Origin: Dama dama
Taxonomy: Eukaryota > Chordata > Mammalia > Artiodactyla > Cervidae
Direction: 5' to 3'
Assembly: GCF_033118175.1 (NCBI RefSeq)
Contig: NC_083693.1
Location: 58,955,981-59,019,980 of the forward strand
Length of the DNA: 64,000 nt
The position numbers were made by a program, and so were the translations under genes. Below the pieces are notes generated by a model that worked only from the letters and a program-made list of their open reading frames with translations, made no database searches and was not told where the DNA came from. Positions 1-11,807 of the stretch are shown here, piece after piece (within the stretch, counting starts at the first letter, position 1; each line of letters begins with the position of its first letter).

Positions 1-180
1 CCGGGCCCGCCTTGGTCGCCACCGCAGCGCGGGAGCCGGGCTGCCAGCCCCTCGTCTGAGCTGCGAACTCGCCTGGGGAGCCGCGGGTAGCGGGCGGGGC
101 ACTGTGTGCAGCGGCCCGAACTGAGGACTCCCGTGTGTGCGTGCGCGCGGGTGTGCGTGTGTTTGCGCGTGTTTTTCCTT
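1..180 (+). promoter_or_regulatory. CpG-rich promoter-like patch
   Basis: The first 180 bases are very GC-rich and dense in CpG, in sharp contrast to the AT-rich sequence after 3.4 kb. A GC box (GGGCGGGG) lies at 92-99. The patch ends in TG/CG alternating sequence (about 133-170) followed by a pyrimidine tract. CpG density of this kind in a mammal normally marks a CpG-island promoter or 5' exon. The island is cut by the left edge of the window, so its full extent is unknown. Strand is inferred from splice donors downstream. Confidence 0.55.
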
Positions 181-1198
181 CTTCCCTCGAGGATGGCAAT
201 GGCTTTGCAGCTGGCTGCTCCCCTAGGATTCTAGACTTTGTGGAGCTCCGGATTGTGAGCACAACCCACCCATATAATCCATTTTGCATGGTCGATTTAT
301 ATCAGGAGAAAAAGCGCAACTGGACGGGGGTGGGGCAGACCAAGGAAACCTTCTGGAAATGCAAACAGGCACACACAGCACTCACAGGAGAGGACGAATG
401 AAAGACCTGGGAAGATGTCTGTAACCTTCTGGCTGGCCCTTCCGTTTTTCAGGAAAGATTTTGGATCGTTTCTACCTTTGGAAGTCATCTTGGCTTTTTT
501 TTTTTTTTCCTGTAAGCTCTCTTCAGCTAGTAGCGTGCGTGCGTGTGTGTATGTGTGTAATTGTGCGCGCACTTGTCTGATGCATTTGACTGTCTTTTAT
601 CCAACTGCCCAGAAGCAAATGTGTTAACTCGGCGGTGTGCCCTCGATGCCCGGCTTCTCACAGAGCGCGGAGGACGCCCAAACCCATTTCCCAGGCTGGG
701 TTCGTAGGGGCTGCTCAGCTGCGGATCCCTGTGTGTGGATCGCTTTACCTAGAGGCTGGGAAAGCTCCAGTATTAACCTGCTTCCAGGTACATCACAAGG
801 TCACCAGAGGGTCTTGCAACCGTCTTGTTTCTGTGCATCCACACCTTCCTGTCTCGTCCAGGAGGATATTTACATTTCGGTCCACATAATTTGAAGCCAA
901 AAGTTCAGCCTGTCGAGCGGCTTTCTGCACAATCAAGGTAACAAGAATTGCATTTCAAACTGCTTACCAAAATCCCCGACTCTTTGACTCTTCCTCGCTG
1001 GTTCCTGGCTCTCTCCTCCACACCAAAATGTCACCAGCTCTTGAATTACGTGGATTTGGGTCGGAAGAGAACTTGAAGAAAACGTGATAGAAAGGCTATG
1101 CCAGACCACTCTCTCTGCTGTCCTTGGTCCGGTGGGCATCGAAGCGGATCTTGAAAACCAGTGCCCTCCTTGCTTTTCCTTCCCGGTGCTGTACTAGG
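181..1198 (+). other. Possible 5' leader region with candidate splice donor
   Basis: This stretch has intermediate GC content with CpG-rich spots around 620-720 and 905-925. A donor-like sequence AATCAAG|GTAACA puts a possible exon end at 937; a weaker one (CCAG|GTACAT) is near 786. The short open frames here do not resemble any protein I recognise and carry no domain signature, so I treat the region as untranslated leader and/or intron of an unidentified gene. Confidence 0.35.

Positions 1199-1259
<61 letters not shown>
1199..1259. repeat. (GT)n microsatellite
   Basis: An uninterrupted GT run of about 29-30 units lies within the CpG-rich region, followed by more interrupted TG/CG sequence to about 1,330. 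Uninterrupted GT arrays of this length are usually polymorphic and can adopt Z-DNA. The translated Thr-His or Cys-Val runs in overlapping frames are artefacts of the array. Confidence 0.95.
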
Positions 1260-1260
<1 letters not shown>

Positions 1261-1619
1261 AAGTGTGAATGCGAGTGCGCGCGCGCCTGGCTGCGAGTGT
1301 GTGTGTGTGTGCTTGAGTGTGTGTCTGTGTGTCCGTGCGCGGCCGCCCTGCCTCTGCCCGCTCCCCGGGTGCAGAAACGCGGGTTTCATGGGGCGATCGC
1401 CGCGGATCCCCCACCCAGCGCGACCTGCGGGCAGCGGAGGCAGTGGCTGGAGCCGCCTCTCGGACTCCCTAGGATGCGGGTGCTGAGCTATGGCAAAGGG
1501 CAGCGAAGTGACGAGCGAGACCCGCGTCCGACTGTGAAAGCCACCTGGAGCCACCTTGCTGGGATTGTACCTGCTGGCAGAAAGTCTTCCTACGACCGTC
1601 TTTCCTCTAGAGGCACCAG
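1261..1619 (+). promoter_or_regulatory. CpG-rich candidate 5' exon ending at a strong splice donor
   Basis: This is CpG-rich sequence with a NotI-like GCGGCCGC near 1,338 and a good consensus donor, GCACCAG|GTAACA, that would end an exon at 1,619. A frame opening at the ATG at 1,474 stays open exactly to the donor (stop codon just beyond it), while an overlapping ATG at 1,490 opens a 15-codon frame that would act as an upstream ORF. Neither peptide matches a family I recognise. Best reading: an untranslated or barely coding first exon of a + strand gene outside the window. Confidence 0.4.
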
Positions 1620-2759
1620 GTAACAAGCAAATGACTAGCCGCCTCACCCAGTTTCCTTTTGATCTTATTTCTAGTGTCTTATCTGCATTGCAGGCTACTT
1701 TACTTATTAATGTTTTGAAAATCATTCAGAAGGGCTGGGTATCCAAGGGCGCTCTGTGATGTTGTAATATAAATTCTAGAAGGTAGAATATAAATCCATA
1801 CGTGAGCACTTAATCTAGCAGTGAAAGCCTGAAAAATATGGATACACTCCCCCCAAAGTGATGCTTTTGGAAAGCTAAGCGTGTTGAACCTGTCTGAAGA
1901 TGCCAGAGATTAAAATCCCGTGTTTCCTTCAGGCTATGGTTGCCACGGACCATTTGGTATCCAGCCCTCCCCAGATTGTGGAGTGCGAGAGGTTGTTTGG
2001 TTTCCACCCATCCTTTCAGGCAGGGATCATTTTGACCCTTCTCTACCTCTGGTGCCAGGTTGTTTTCCTTTCCTTATTGTGGTCGGCTTGCCAGATCCTT
2101 TAGTAGTTGTAAATTAGGCGTCTGGAGACTTTAATTCGAAATAGAGTTTTCTTGGAACTTGCTTTGCATGGGAAGGGAATTCACTGTCAGGAGTCTATGT
2201 GTTGAGATATGGTGTTTAACTGCTAGGGTTTGCTTTTATCTAGCAAAGTAGATCCATGAAAGAAGTCATTTTTCTATCTAGAGGAGCGCTGCTAAAACCA
2301 CAGCCACCACCCCTACACCTTCCCCAACTGTATTGTCTCGGTTGTGGAGAGGGGCTTGCACGCGTGTGGTTTGTTTGTTTTCATTTTGTTCTGCGCCCCC
2401 CCCCCCCCCGTTTATTTTTTTTTTGGTAATGTGTATTTTGAAAATTCTTGCCAGTGCCTTGATTTCCAAGGAGTAGGGTGGATTTGCGACTGCCTAATTA
2501 ACATATTGGGTCTGATATGTTAAAAATGGAGATTCCCACCTCAGGCTGAGGCAGAACAAATTGAGTGAACTTCCAAAGCCCCTTACCCTCGCACCTCATT
2601 TCTCTTTTTCTTATCCCATCACCTCTGCGTCCCCTACGGAAAATTTCTCTCCCTTCTCGAGGGCATTAGGATTAACAAGATAAAGCACTTCCAAAGTAGT
2701 CTCATCAATGTTTTATTCGACAGTGAAGGCGGTCTGAATAATTCAGCTGAGGAGTGCTC
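1620..2759. other. No gene seen; start of putative first intron
   Basis: GC content drops and no coding signature is visible. The only simple feature is a 14-base C run at 2,396-2,409 followed by a T run. Nothing else is supportable. Confidence 0.5.
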
Positions 2760-3345
2760 GTCTGTCTCCCGCTTTCGAGAGCTGCCTGCTGGCTGCTTCC
2801 GGCGGAGGGTTCGGCCCGGCCGAGCGCACGGCGGCCGGCTCGGGCAGGCACTGGCTGGGGGTGCTCCGGCGGTTTCTCTTTGCTCAAGCCGCTTGGAAAG
2901 TGAAGGGGCGCTGCCTGCTTTTCCTCCGCTGGCTGCGTGGTGTTTTTTTTTTTTTTAATAGATTTCCATATGATGGCATTTGCAGATCACAAATGCCATT
3001 CGCTAGCTAGCTGCTCTCTCTGTCCCCGCGCCTTGATGTCGCCGACTCCTCTGGAGATTGGGCTCGGCTGCTGCTGCAGCCCTCGCAGGCTGGTGGTGCT
3101 ACAAGGCCGTGTTTGCAGCGGCCTTGGGGGCTGGGCTCCGCCACTGCAGCTGCCAGGCCCGCGGTGACACTTTCTTGGGGCGGGGCGGGAGAGCGCAGCG
3201 GGCCCCCCTGGCAGGCAGCGGGCGCTTCGTGGCAGAGGTGGCCGCCTGGATTTGAGACGGAGGAGGTGGGGAGACACGCGTTGGGGGGTGGGGGCAGTGA
3301 GGTCCCGCCCGACCTCCTGCGCGGGCAACCCCCTCCCCCTTCTTC
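2760..3345. promoter_or_regulatory. Second CpG-rich patch with tandem GC boxes
   Basis: CpG-dense sequence at about 2,790-2,850 and 3,020-3,345 is interrupted by a T-run near 2,942-2,956. Overlapping GC boxes (GGGGCGGGGCGGG) lie at 3,177-3,189. This may be an alternative promoter of the same gene or an intronic enhancer-type CpG island. A 126-codon minus-strand frame (2,987-3,367) is rich in Arg, Pro and Ser, as expected from GC-rich non-coding DNA, and is not called as a gene. Confidence 0.5.
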
Positions 3346-6300
3346 GTAAATGAATATTCAAGTGCAAAGAAGGAAAGCTGGCAGCAAAAATGCCTTGATA
3401 TTCAGATACAGCATGATTTCTCAGGATTCAAAACCTGAAACTTAAGTGTGTTTTTTCCTAGTTTTCTATTCGTTCCTCTCTCCTCTCCCGTCTTGTTCTC
3501 CTGGATTTAATCAGGTCATTTCTACTCCTGTTTTACCTCCAATTGAAATACCAGTGGAAAGACTGCTACCATCCCCCATAAACAGGAAGGAGTTGAGGGC
3601 CACTCTTCAGACAGATTTGCTCTGTAACTTTGAGCTCCTGGCAGACCCAAGAAAGGATACAGAGGGATAACGCGACTTTAGCAGAAGAGCAGGTTCCCCC
3701 TATACTTTCTGAAGACTCAGAAAGGAAAGGGTGCTGCCTGTGTAAAAACTAAAAATAATTGGGAATTTGGGAGGAATTAGGTAAAGATTTTTCTTTTCTT
3801 TCATCTTTTTCTTTTTATCTTTTAGTGAGTTTATTTGTATTTCTCCTATCACTCTGAAAATCCTAGTCAGAAAATGGATTTGTGTATACTAACAGTCTGA
3901 CAAGGACACCTTTTTGTCCCCTAGATTTCTCCACAATATTATTAGAACAGAAACAATAGCATACTCATTAGTATTTGCTGGCAAATAAGATATCCCTGTT
4001 TAGAAGATACCCAAGAAACATAGGATGCTGGTGGAGAATAGTAGTATTGGGAAAATTGGGTATTTTTTTCATCTCCCTCCTCATTTCATTTCATCCTGGC
4101 CTTTTCTCATTAAGAATTCAGTCCTTTGCAGGTTAAGTCTTGTCCTTGTGCCCTCATCCTTAGGGAAGTTTGAAACAAATGTATTAACTGGGTCTTGAGT
4201 GCTCAGATGCCTAAAAATAGATTCTGGTGTCATTCATGTTTTAAAAATGCCATTCATTGGTGCATATTGGAGGTAGGTGAAATGTCATAACCAAATAGAC
4301 ATTTTAAGCATAGAGTTTCATGTTCAGAACTTCCTTAAGAAATGGAGCTTTCTGCCTCCCTTCCCTTCCTTTTTGTCTGGAGACAGAGACATCCCAACCA
4401 CTTTGAGGATCTGAGTCCAATGCCCTTGGTCAGTGTTGTACTTAGTTAGAGCTGACTTGACTTACGAATAGGTTGAGACTGTCACGTGTTGACAGAAAAT
4501 TTCCTGGCAAAACCTTCCTTCCTTGTCAGCCTTCTTGTGGTCACTAATAAGAGGGGTAGAATAATAGGGAAGCCAGGACACCCCTAGAAACAGATGTGAG
4601 CATAGAGGCAGGTGGAAAAGAATTGTCATTTAACTCTTGTCCCTAAGACCATTCCTTTTTGTCATCTTTTCACTTTCTGTTTTCGAGAGGAGAATGACCT
4701 TGAGCAACTCCAATCTCCTATGCTTCACATACCTCTTTTCCTCCTTCAGACATGTGATGTATATATGAACACATGCTCATACATGTACACACCCCTCATT
4801 TTTGAAATATGAGATTCTTGTGCTTGTGTGTTTTGGGAGGGGTTCATCAAGATGTATCTCTGACTGATACCAGCCAGAGGTGATTTTCTTTCCTTTTCTT
4901 TAAGAGGGGATAGCAAGAGGTGTGGTCACTTGAGACAAAATTGACTCACCCTTATCCCCTCTTCCAGTATTTTTATCTCCTCTGACATTCAGTGTATTCC
5001 TGGTATTAAAGCAGTATGCGGTTATGGCACTGGTGTTTAAGTGACCATCATATTATAACTGCCTTTCGTATTTTCATGAGTGACCATCAGTTTCCTTTTT
5101 TCCATTTAAACCAGTGTTCTCTTTCCTCTTGCTGCTTGAAGCACTTTAGACTTGGTAGTTTTGCTGAGTTTTCTAGTTGGTGAAATTAGGATCTTGCTTT
5201 CTGCTGATACTTTTGCTGTGTTGTTATGTGGTTGGGATGAAGTGCTTGCCTATTTCTAACAATGTTCCTGTCTCTGCATCCTAGTTCTGTATCATAATTA
5301 TTCAGTTATTTTAAGGGAAATTTACTATAAATAAGATTGCTGAGTATTTTTTGCCAATTTTGAAGTTGGAAGAAGAAAGCTACTTGAAATTTTCTGATGG
5401 CTTAACTGGCTGATGGATTCACTCATTCCAGTGATTTTTATTTTCTGTATACTCAGAAATAAAACATATTGGCATTACTTTCAGAGTTTGTGTATAGTAT
5501 AAAGGGTTCTACGTTTTGTATTTCATTAAAGAATGAAGATCTAAATTCAGGCCTTTAAATAGATGTGATTGTGGCACCCTAGGATACATGACTAACAGGT
5601 AATTTTGCTACATCATTCCACTGACACACATGTGCATAGCTCTGCCTTGTTCAATAAACCTTGAGAGTGAGACCGCTTATTATATTTCTACAGCCCCCAT
5701 TTTTATTCCTGTGGCATCCTTCAATCATTGAGGACTATTTAAAGTCTCAGGCAGTATAATTTGTCCATTACATGGTGTGTGCATGGTAAAATTAAGAGGT
5801 ATTATGTTTATGTCTTGAAGCTATTCTGGTTAGAAGTGTACCATTTTTATTATACTCTATCAACATCAATGGTATGTTATTATGAAAACTCCAGTTTCAT
5901 GTAAGCATATCAAGAGATAGAAAAATAAGAATTTAATTCAAATATAGTGCTTTTTTAAAGCTTTTTCACCTTACTGTTCTGATAGATTCTGTTCTGACAG
6001 AATGCTTTTTACTGATCTATGACATAATTTAATACTAATTATGAAGATGGTTAACAAGTGATAGAAAATTGCAGAGGCATTACATGGTTATATAAATGCT
6101 CCATCATTTTACTGGTACCACATAAGCCACATGAAAAGGCTTTCTTATTTAAACTACAAACTATATCAGTAAGATTTCTCAGAAATTGGCTTTGATAGCC
6201 TATGTTAATAATAAGTTACAAACTTGGTCACATTGGAGGAAAATGTTAATTGACTAATTTGAGTCTTCCTAGAAAATTTCTTTTAATCTGTCTGATTTTA

Positions 6301-7031
6301 ACCCTCATGCTTTTCTTCTTTTCTTTGTAGGAGTATATATGTAATATTTTTTGAAAAACCTTTCTGATGAAATATTTTGAAATTGGTGTTATTATAATCT
6401 TTATGAAGAAAAATTGCAGAATTGCCACTGAATGTTGCATCTATTTTAGATTTTATAACCAAAAAAAAGCTCCAGAAAAGAAGTAATAAGATACAGGAAT
6501 AAAACTATAGGATCCTTTCCCCAGCTCTGAGAGTGCTTCTGAATTCTTAGAAAAAGAATAAAAGAAAATGCCAATTAGTTCAATAGACACTCAACTAGAA
6601 CTGGTAGTTAAGAGCGTGAAGCCAAAACAATGCTGTTTACATTATTGTATTTTCACTTTGTCCTTTGTAGCTGTTTTAAGGAAATGCTAAAACGATCTAA
6701 AGAATAGGTGTTAGTTGCTCTCTGGATTCTGTTACTCATGCTGACTCTTGTTTTCTGTCTTGGAGTTGTCATGAATCTTAGTGGTATCACTTCCAAAGTT
6801 ATATTTGCATTAAAGTGGTTTACTAGTGTAAACATACCAACTCTGTACATGAAAACTAACTTTCTTGTATATTCTTTGGAAGTAAAGGCTCTGGTATTTT
6901 CTTAGTAATTAGCTCTTCCCCCCACCCACCCCCCATTGTGTGGGAAAAAACAATTTTTTTTACATTTTTTCCCATTTCCCAAGTTAGGTTAACAAGTGAC
7001 TTATGTATACTTGTTTTATTAGTGCTAAGGC
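3346..7031. other. AT-rich non-coding DNA, no recognised element
   Basis: About 3.7 kb without a coding frame of note and without an element I can name. The base composition is that of a mammalian intron or intergenic DNA. Very old repeats may be present but are beyond recognition by eye. Confidence 0.5.
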
Positions 7032-7039
7032 ATTTGTAT

Positions 7040-7789
7040 CAGTTCAGTTCAGTTCAGTCACTCAGTCCTGTCTCTTTGCAACCCCATGGACTGCAGCATG
7101 CCAGGCTTCCCTGTCCATCACCAACTCTTGGAGCTAACTCAAACTCATATCCATCAAGTCAGTGATGCCATCCAACCATCTCATCCTCCTCTGTCATCTC
7201 CTTCTCTTCCTGCTTTCAGTCTTTCCCAGCATCAGGATCTTTTCCAGTGAGTTAGTTCTTCACATCAGATGGTCAAAGTACTGGAGTTTCAGCTTCAGCA
7301 TCAGTCCTTCCAATGAATATTCAGGACTAATTTCCTTTAGGATTGTCTGGTTGGATCTCTTTGCAGTCCAAGGGACTCTCAAGAGTCTTCTCCAACACCA
7401 TAGTTCAAAAGCATCAATTCTTTGGTGCCCAGCTTTCTTTATAGTACAACTCTCACATCCATACATGACTATTGGAAAAACCATAGCTTTGACTAGATGG
7501 ACCTTTGTTGGCAAAGTAATGTCTCTGCTTTTTTATTTGCTGTCTAGGTTGGTCAAAGCTTTTCTTCCAAGGAGCAAGTGTCTTTTAATTTCATGGCTGC
7601 AGTCATCATCTGCAGTGATTTTGGATCCCCAAAAGATAAAGTAGCTCACTGTTTCATTGTTTCCCCATCTATTTGCCATGAAGTGATAGGACCAGATGCC
7701 TTGATCTTAGTTTTCTAATGTTGAGTTTTAAGCCAACATTTTCACTCTGTTTCACTTTCATCAGGAGGCTTTTTAGTTCTCCTTTAGGA
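7040..7789 (-). mobile_element. BovB LINE 3' fragment (5' truncated)
   Basis: The left edge shows the BovB tail as repeated TTCAGT units, the reverse complement of the (ACTGAA)n end. The following sequence matches the BovB 3' region, including the C-terminal coding part (minus-strand frame 7,260-7,514 with the WCWRRLLRVPWTA block). The 5' truncation is near 7,789. An 8-bp direct repeat ATTTGTAT flanks it at 7,032-7,039 and 7,790-7,797, consistent with a target-site duplication. Confidence 0.92.
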
Positions 7790-8240
7790 ATTTGTATAGC
7801 AGCATTAAAATGCATATACTTTCTAGGGCAGCACTGAACACTGCACTGAGTACTTAGGACATATGCTTTATTCTTTTAATACATGGATAGTGATATCATT
7901 ATATTATTAATATTCACTAATATTCACATATATTTTAATATGAAATTCCTCACTAATAGAAATATGCCTAACTTTAAATAGAAATTTTAGGGTTATTTAT
8001 AGGAATTGTGTATGATATCAGCCTTATATTGATTGTTCAAATATCAGGCACTTTAGCAATATATAACAAGACATGGAATGCTGACCTCAAGAAATTTATT
8101 TTCTTAGTAACATGGAAGATGTAAACAAATGCATACACTTGAAAGTAACTGATATTTTAAAATTCTGTTTTGATATTTTATGCTTTGTGGTAGGGAAGAC
8201 AAGAGAAAATCAGGAAATTATAGCTGTGTTTTATGGACAA

Positions 8241-8368
8241 CAGTATTGCAGAGTGGTTAGATACATGAATTTGGGGATTTCACACACCTTTGTCTCAGGC
8301 CTGTGCAACCTTGAGTGACTCTTAAAATCTACCTGACACTTAGTGTCCTTACTTATAGAATGAAGCCA
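8241..8368 (+). mobile_element. MIR-like SINE remnant
   Basis: The order of blocks resembles MIR: a GCAGAGTGGTTAG start, a middle CAACCTTGAGTGACTC block, then a CCTTACTTATAGAATG block. Divergence is high, so the family call rests on pattern only. The flanking 7,798-8,240 holds nothing recognisable. Confidence 0.5.
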
Positions 8369-8916
8369 ATTAAAAAAAAAATGAAGCCAATAATAAAAGA
8401 CACTTAACTGTTGTCCTCACCATCATCATTATTATCTCATCATTAGCCATCATGAGGGTAAAGGAGGAAACTAAAGGAAGTGGTAACTGAATGACTTCAA
8501 AGTCTGTCCTTGGGGTTATAGACCCTCAGGATTGCAGGGAATGTTGAAGTTCGTCCACACCCGGGGATGTGCAGTTCAGTGTCTTCAGAGATCGAGCAGA
8601 AGATAAAAAGCAGGGAACCTGGCTGGGTGTAAGAAACAGTAGGCTGTAACATCTCTGTTACACTGTAGAGTACCCAACTTGTCCAACAGTTTAACCCGTG
8701 ATGAGTCTGGCATTATGAAACTTTTGAGTTCTTCTGAGATCCATTCAGCCTTAAATTTTCTCAGAAAGCATTCCTTCCATGTGGTCATCTTTACTCACTT
8801 TGGGTACCTTCAGTGATTCCAAAAATTACTCCATGTAAAGTAGGATTATTCCATTTTTGTATAATCATATCATTAAATTTCCTTTGGGGCACTGAGCTCA
8901 AAATCTGGCATCCTGT

Positions 8917-9396
8917 CAGTTAGACAGTTCAGTCACTCAGTCATGTCTCTGAGACACCATGGACTACAGTACGCCAGGCTTCCCTGTCTATATCCAGCGC
9001 CTGGACCTTGCTCAAATTCATATCCACTGAGTCAGTGATGCCATCCAGCCATCTCATCCTCTGTTGTCCCCTTCTCCTGCCTTCAATCTTTCCCAGCATC
9101 AGGGTCTTTTCTAATGAGTTGGCTCTTCGCATCAGGTAGCCAAAGTATTGGAGTTTCAACTTCAACAACAGTCCTTCCAATGAATATTCAGGACTGATTT
9201 CCTTTAGGATTGACTGGTTGGATCTCCTTGCAGTCCAAGAGTCAAGAGTCAAGTCCAAGAGAAGACTCAAGAGTCTTCTCCAACACCACAGTTCAAAAGC
9301 GTTAATTCTTCGGTGCTCAGCTTTCTTTATAGTCCAACTCTCACGTCTGTACACGACTATGGAAAAACCATAGTTTTGACTATATAGACCTTTGTC
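8917..9396 (-). mobile_element. BovB LINE 3' fragment with 10-bp target duplication
   Basis: An antisense BovB 3' end, truncated within the segment that follows the reverse-transcriptase domain. A perfect 10-bp direct repeat GGCATCCTGT flanks it at 8,907-8,916 and 9,397-9,406, although part of the right copy may overlap BovB sequence. An internal local rearrangement near 9,230-9,275 adds copies of an AGTC-AAGAGTC motif. Confidence 0.92.
8941..9354 (-). pseudogene. BovB C-terminal ORF fragment with internal insertion
   Basis: A 137-codon frame on the minus strand reads through the BovB C-terminal region (blocks FELWCWRRLL, RRSNQSILKEISPE, MRWLDGITDS) to near the element's end. Relative to other copies in this window it has about nine extra residues after WCWRRLL, coded by the local AGTC-rich duplication. 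It lacks the endonuclease and reverse-transcriptase domains, so it is a dead fragment of a retrotransposon protein. Confidence 0.8.
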
Positions 9397-9406
9397 GGCA
9401 TCCTGT

Positions 9407-11130
9407 GGCCCCTAATTAATTTTAATATGGGCAGAGGGACACACAATAATTCTAATACCCATTAACAGCACCTCAAACATTTAAATTCAGTTACTTGGGT
9501 TCCTAACCCATGATTGCTTTGCTTGTGATTAAACATAACTTAATCTAGACAGGTTCGGGATAGTTTTCGATGTATCATGATTTCAAGCCTTTTACACTCA
9601 TAAATGTTGTCATAAATCTTCATCATCACACTCTTTGACATAGGTTTTGATTTGTTTGTGTTGCTTCTCACTGAAGTATGTTACCAGCACCAACAAGCCC
9701 CATCAATCAGCTAGTGTAGAGTCGAACAGGGCCATTGTCTCCATGTTTTTGACACTGAGGAAAACAGGTGCGTGCAGTAATGGTCTATCTAGCACTCATG
9801 TGAGTTATTGCTGTTTGATCAATGCACTCTTCCCTCTTGAGTTTGGACAAATCTTAAACATGTATTTCTAAGATGCTGCAACTCATCAACTCAAATTTGG
9901 GCACACGATTTAAAGTACTTGCCAGTCAGAGTCTAGACCTAGTAAAAATATCCGAGACCACTTTTTCAACATTCATATCACATGATTTGCTCATGGTGCT
10001 CAAATTAATTAGATCTTCTCCATTAAATATTGACAGAAAAGTAATTTATAAATTGTAATAGTGGTATTCTTTTTAACATATATGAGAAACAATGGAATGG
10101 AATAAGACACGGTAGATTTTCAGCTCACTCTAACTTGATGTATTGGCTGCCTTATGGCCTCTCTGATATAGACAAGAATGATTCAAGGCCCAGTCTGTGA
10201 TTCCTTTAACAGATATTTCTTCATTATTTAATGCATGCTTTGATACTCTGCTAACCATTTCTCTTTGGAGACCCAATAGCCCAAATGGCATAGATGCCAC
10301 TCTGGGAAGCGGATACCTGGAGTAAGGAACAGATATTCTTTCAGCAAGGCAGCCCTAGGCTCAAGTCAGTCTTGATGACATTCTTACATCTTTGCCTCTT
10401 AATTTACCCTTAAACCTAGATGATACTGGTTTCTAAAAAATTACTAATTTGTGTAACTTCCTCCAATATTGAATAAAATCCATGTATAGGCCTCTGGTAA
10501 TTTCCCCTGTCTTCATATGAGGTCACCTCATAATTTCCAACAATGGGAAAAGCACTTAAATACAAAAGGAAAGGACAGATTCTCGTTGTCTAGTATCCTT
10601 GCAAAATGAGTCTTCTGGTTCTTGACATTCTCCATACTCTTGCATGTTATTCTTTTGAGGCATCATGTTTAGAATTTTTTTTAGATGTTTTACTTTTAAT
10701 GGAAATGCTGATAGTTATTAAAATAGATATACCAATTTTAAATATAGTTAGCCTTTTCTTAATGAATTCAGGTCTTCACTGTATATGTTAGTGATTGCAA
10801 AAAGCCCTGTGGCCCAACCCATGACATGTTTAAGGCTGTCATGTTTATACTGATACTAAATTTTCTGCAAACTTCTTTTCCTTCCCTTCTGTGTATGATT
10901 AAAAACATCTTTGCTGCGTTCTCATATAGCTAGTATTTTTTTCAGTGGGCTTGTTTTCCTTTTGAATTGACTAATGGAAATTTATTGACAGGGTATCAAG
11001 ATTTTTAGGTGTTTTGGTAAAAGAGAGACTGAGGATGACTAAAATTCTAAGATCTTCTCTACTGAGGAAAGCATATGAGTTTTTCTCCATATACTGTGTG
11101 TGGAAAGCACTGAAAGATGTTAATATATCT
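9407..11130. other. AT-rich non-coding DNA, no recognised element
   Basis: 1.7 kb with no coding evidence; the longest frames are about 60-75 codons with no motif. No named repeat was recognised. Confidence 0.5.
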
Positions 11131-11344
11131 TTGTTGTTGTTCAGTCGCTGAGTTGTGGCCGACTCTCTTGTGACTTCAGGGACTGGAGCCCTGCAGGCTT
11201 TTCTGTCTATGGAATTTCCCAGGCAAGAATACTAGAGTTAGGTTGCCATTTCCTTCTTCAGGGGATCTTACCAACCTAGGGGTCGAACCCACATCTCCTG
11301 CATGGACAGGTGGATTTTTTGCCATTGAGCCACCTGGGAAGCCC
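11131..11344 (-). mobile_element. Bov-tA SINE
   Basis: The reverse complement of a Bov-tA element: the tRNA-derived head ends the element on the + strand (CCACCTGGGAAGCCC at 11,330-11,344) and the Bov-A body lies to its left, starting at TTGTTGTTGTTCAGTCGC. The B-box region reads GGTCGAACCC in antisense. No clear target duplication was found. Confidence 0.9.
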
Positions 11345-11419
11345 TTGCATGATGTATAATTAGATGGTGATGCTGGTGATCAGTATCATAATCGTTTTCT
11401 GAGAATGTCCTCTCTGCAC

Positions 11420-11605
11420 AGACGTTTTTACTTTCCTCTAATCCATGCAGTAACCTTTATTTTAGGCATGATTGTATACATTTTTAGAGGAGCAGATTGA
11501 GACTGAGGGCAGTTAATTTACTTGTTCATGATTATATGACTAAGAGATGACAGGGCTGGAATTCAAATATAAATATTTCTAATTCTAAAGAAGATGCTAT
11601 ATTTG
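11420..11605 (-). mobile_element. MIR SINE remnant
   Basis: Reverse-complement MIR pattern: a block like GAGGAGCAGATTGAGACTGAGG, then a CATGATTATATGACTAAGAG block and GGGCTGGAATTCAAAT, in the order found in antisense MIR. Diverged. Confidence 0.6.
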
Positions 11606-11807
11606 CTGCATCTAAGACATGTCCCTTTTCTGCTACCTCTTAAAGCTGTTTTTCTTTTTATTATATAAATTTGTTTTCATCCTCCTTCAAGGATGATGAC
11701 TATGTTCTGAATATGCCTCTTATCCTCAACTTCTTTTCCCTTTATGGTACTCTATGAATTGCCATATGTCACATCTGGAAGTTTAAAAAAGACTATGGTT
11801 ATCCATT

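Noticed and set aside
1474..1619. Naming the gene behind the CpG island
   Set aside because: The possible N-terminal peptides matched no protein I can recall with confidence, so a gene symbol would be a guess.
1096..1725. 209-codon minus-strand open frame in the CpG/GT region
   Set aside because: Its centre is a Thr-His run translated from the GT microsatellite and the rest has no domain or codon character of a gene.
2987..3367. 126-codon minus-strand frame in the second CpG patch
   Set aside because: Arg/Pro/Ser-rich composition is typical of long frames by chance in GC-rich DNA; no motif, no splice context.
7041..7060. Short TTCAGT tandem units that could suggest a repeat array or CRISPR-like spacing
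   Set aside because: They are the normal 3' tail repeats of BovB and have no spacers; they recur at 22,621 and elsewhere at BovB ends.
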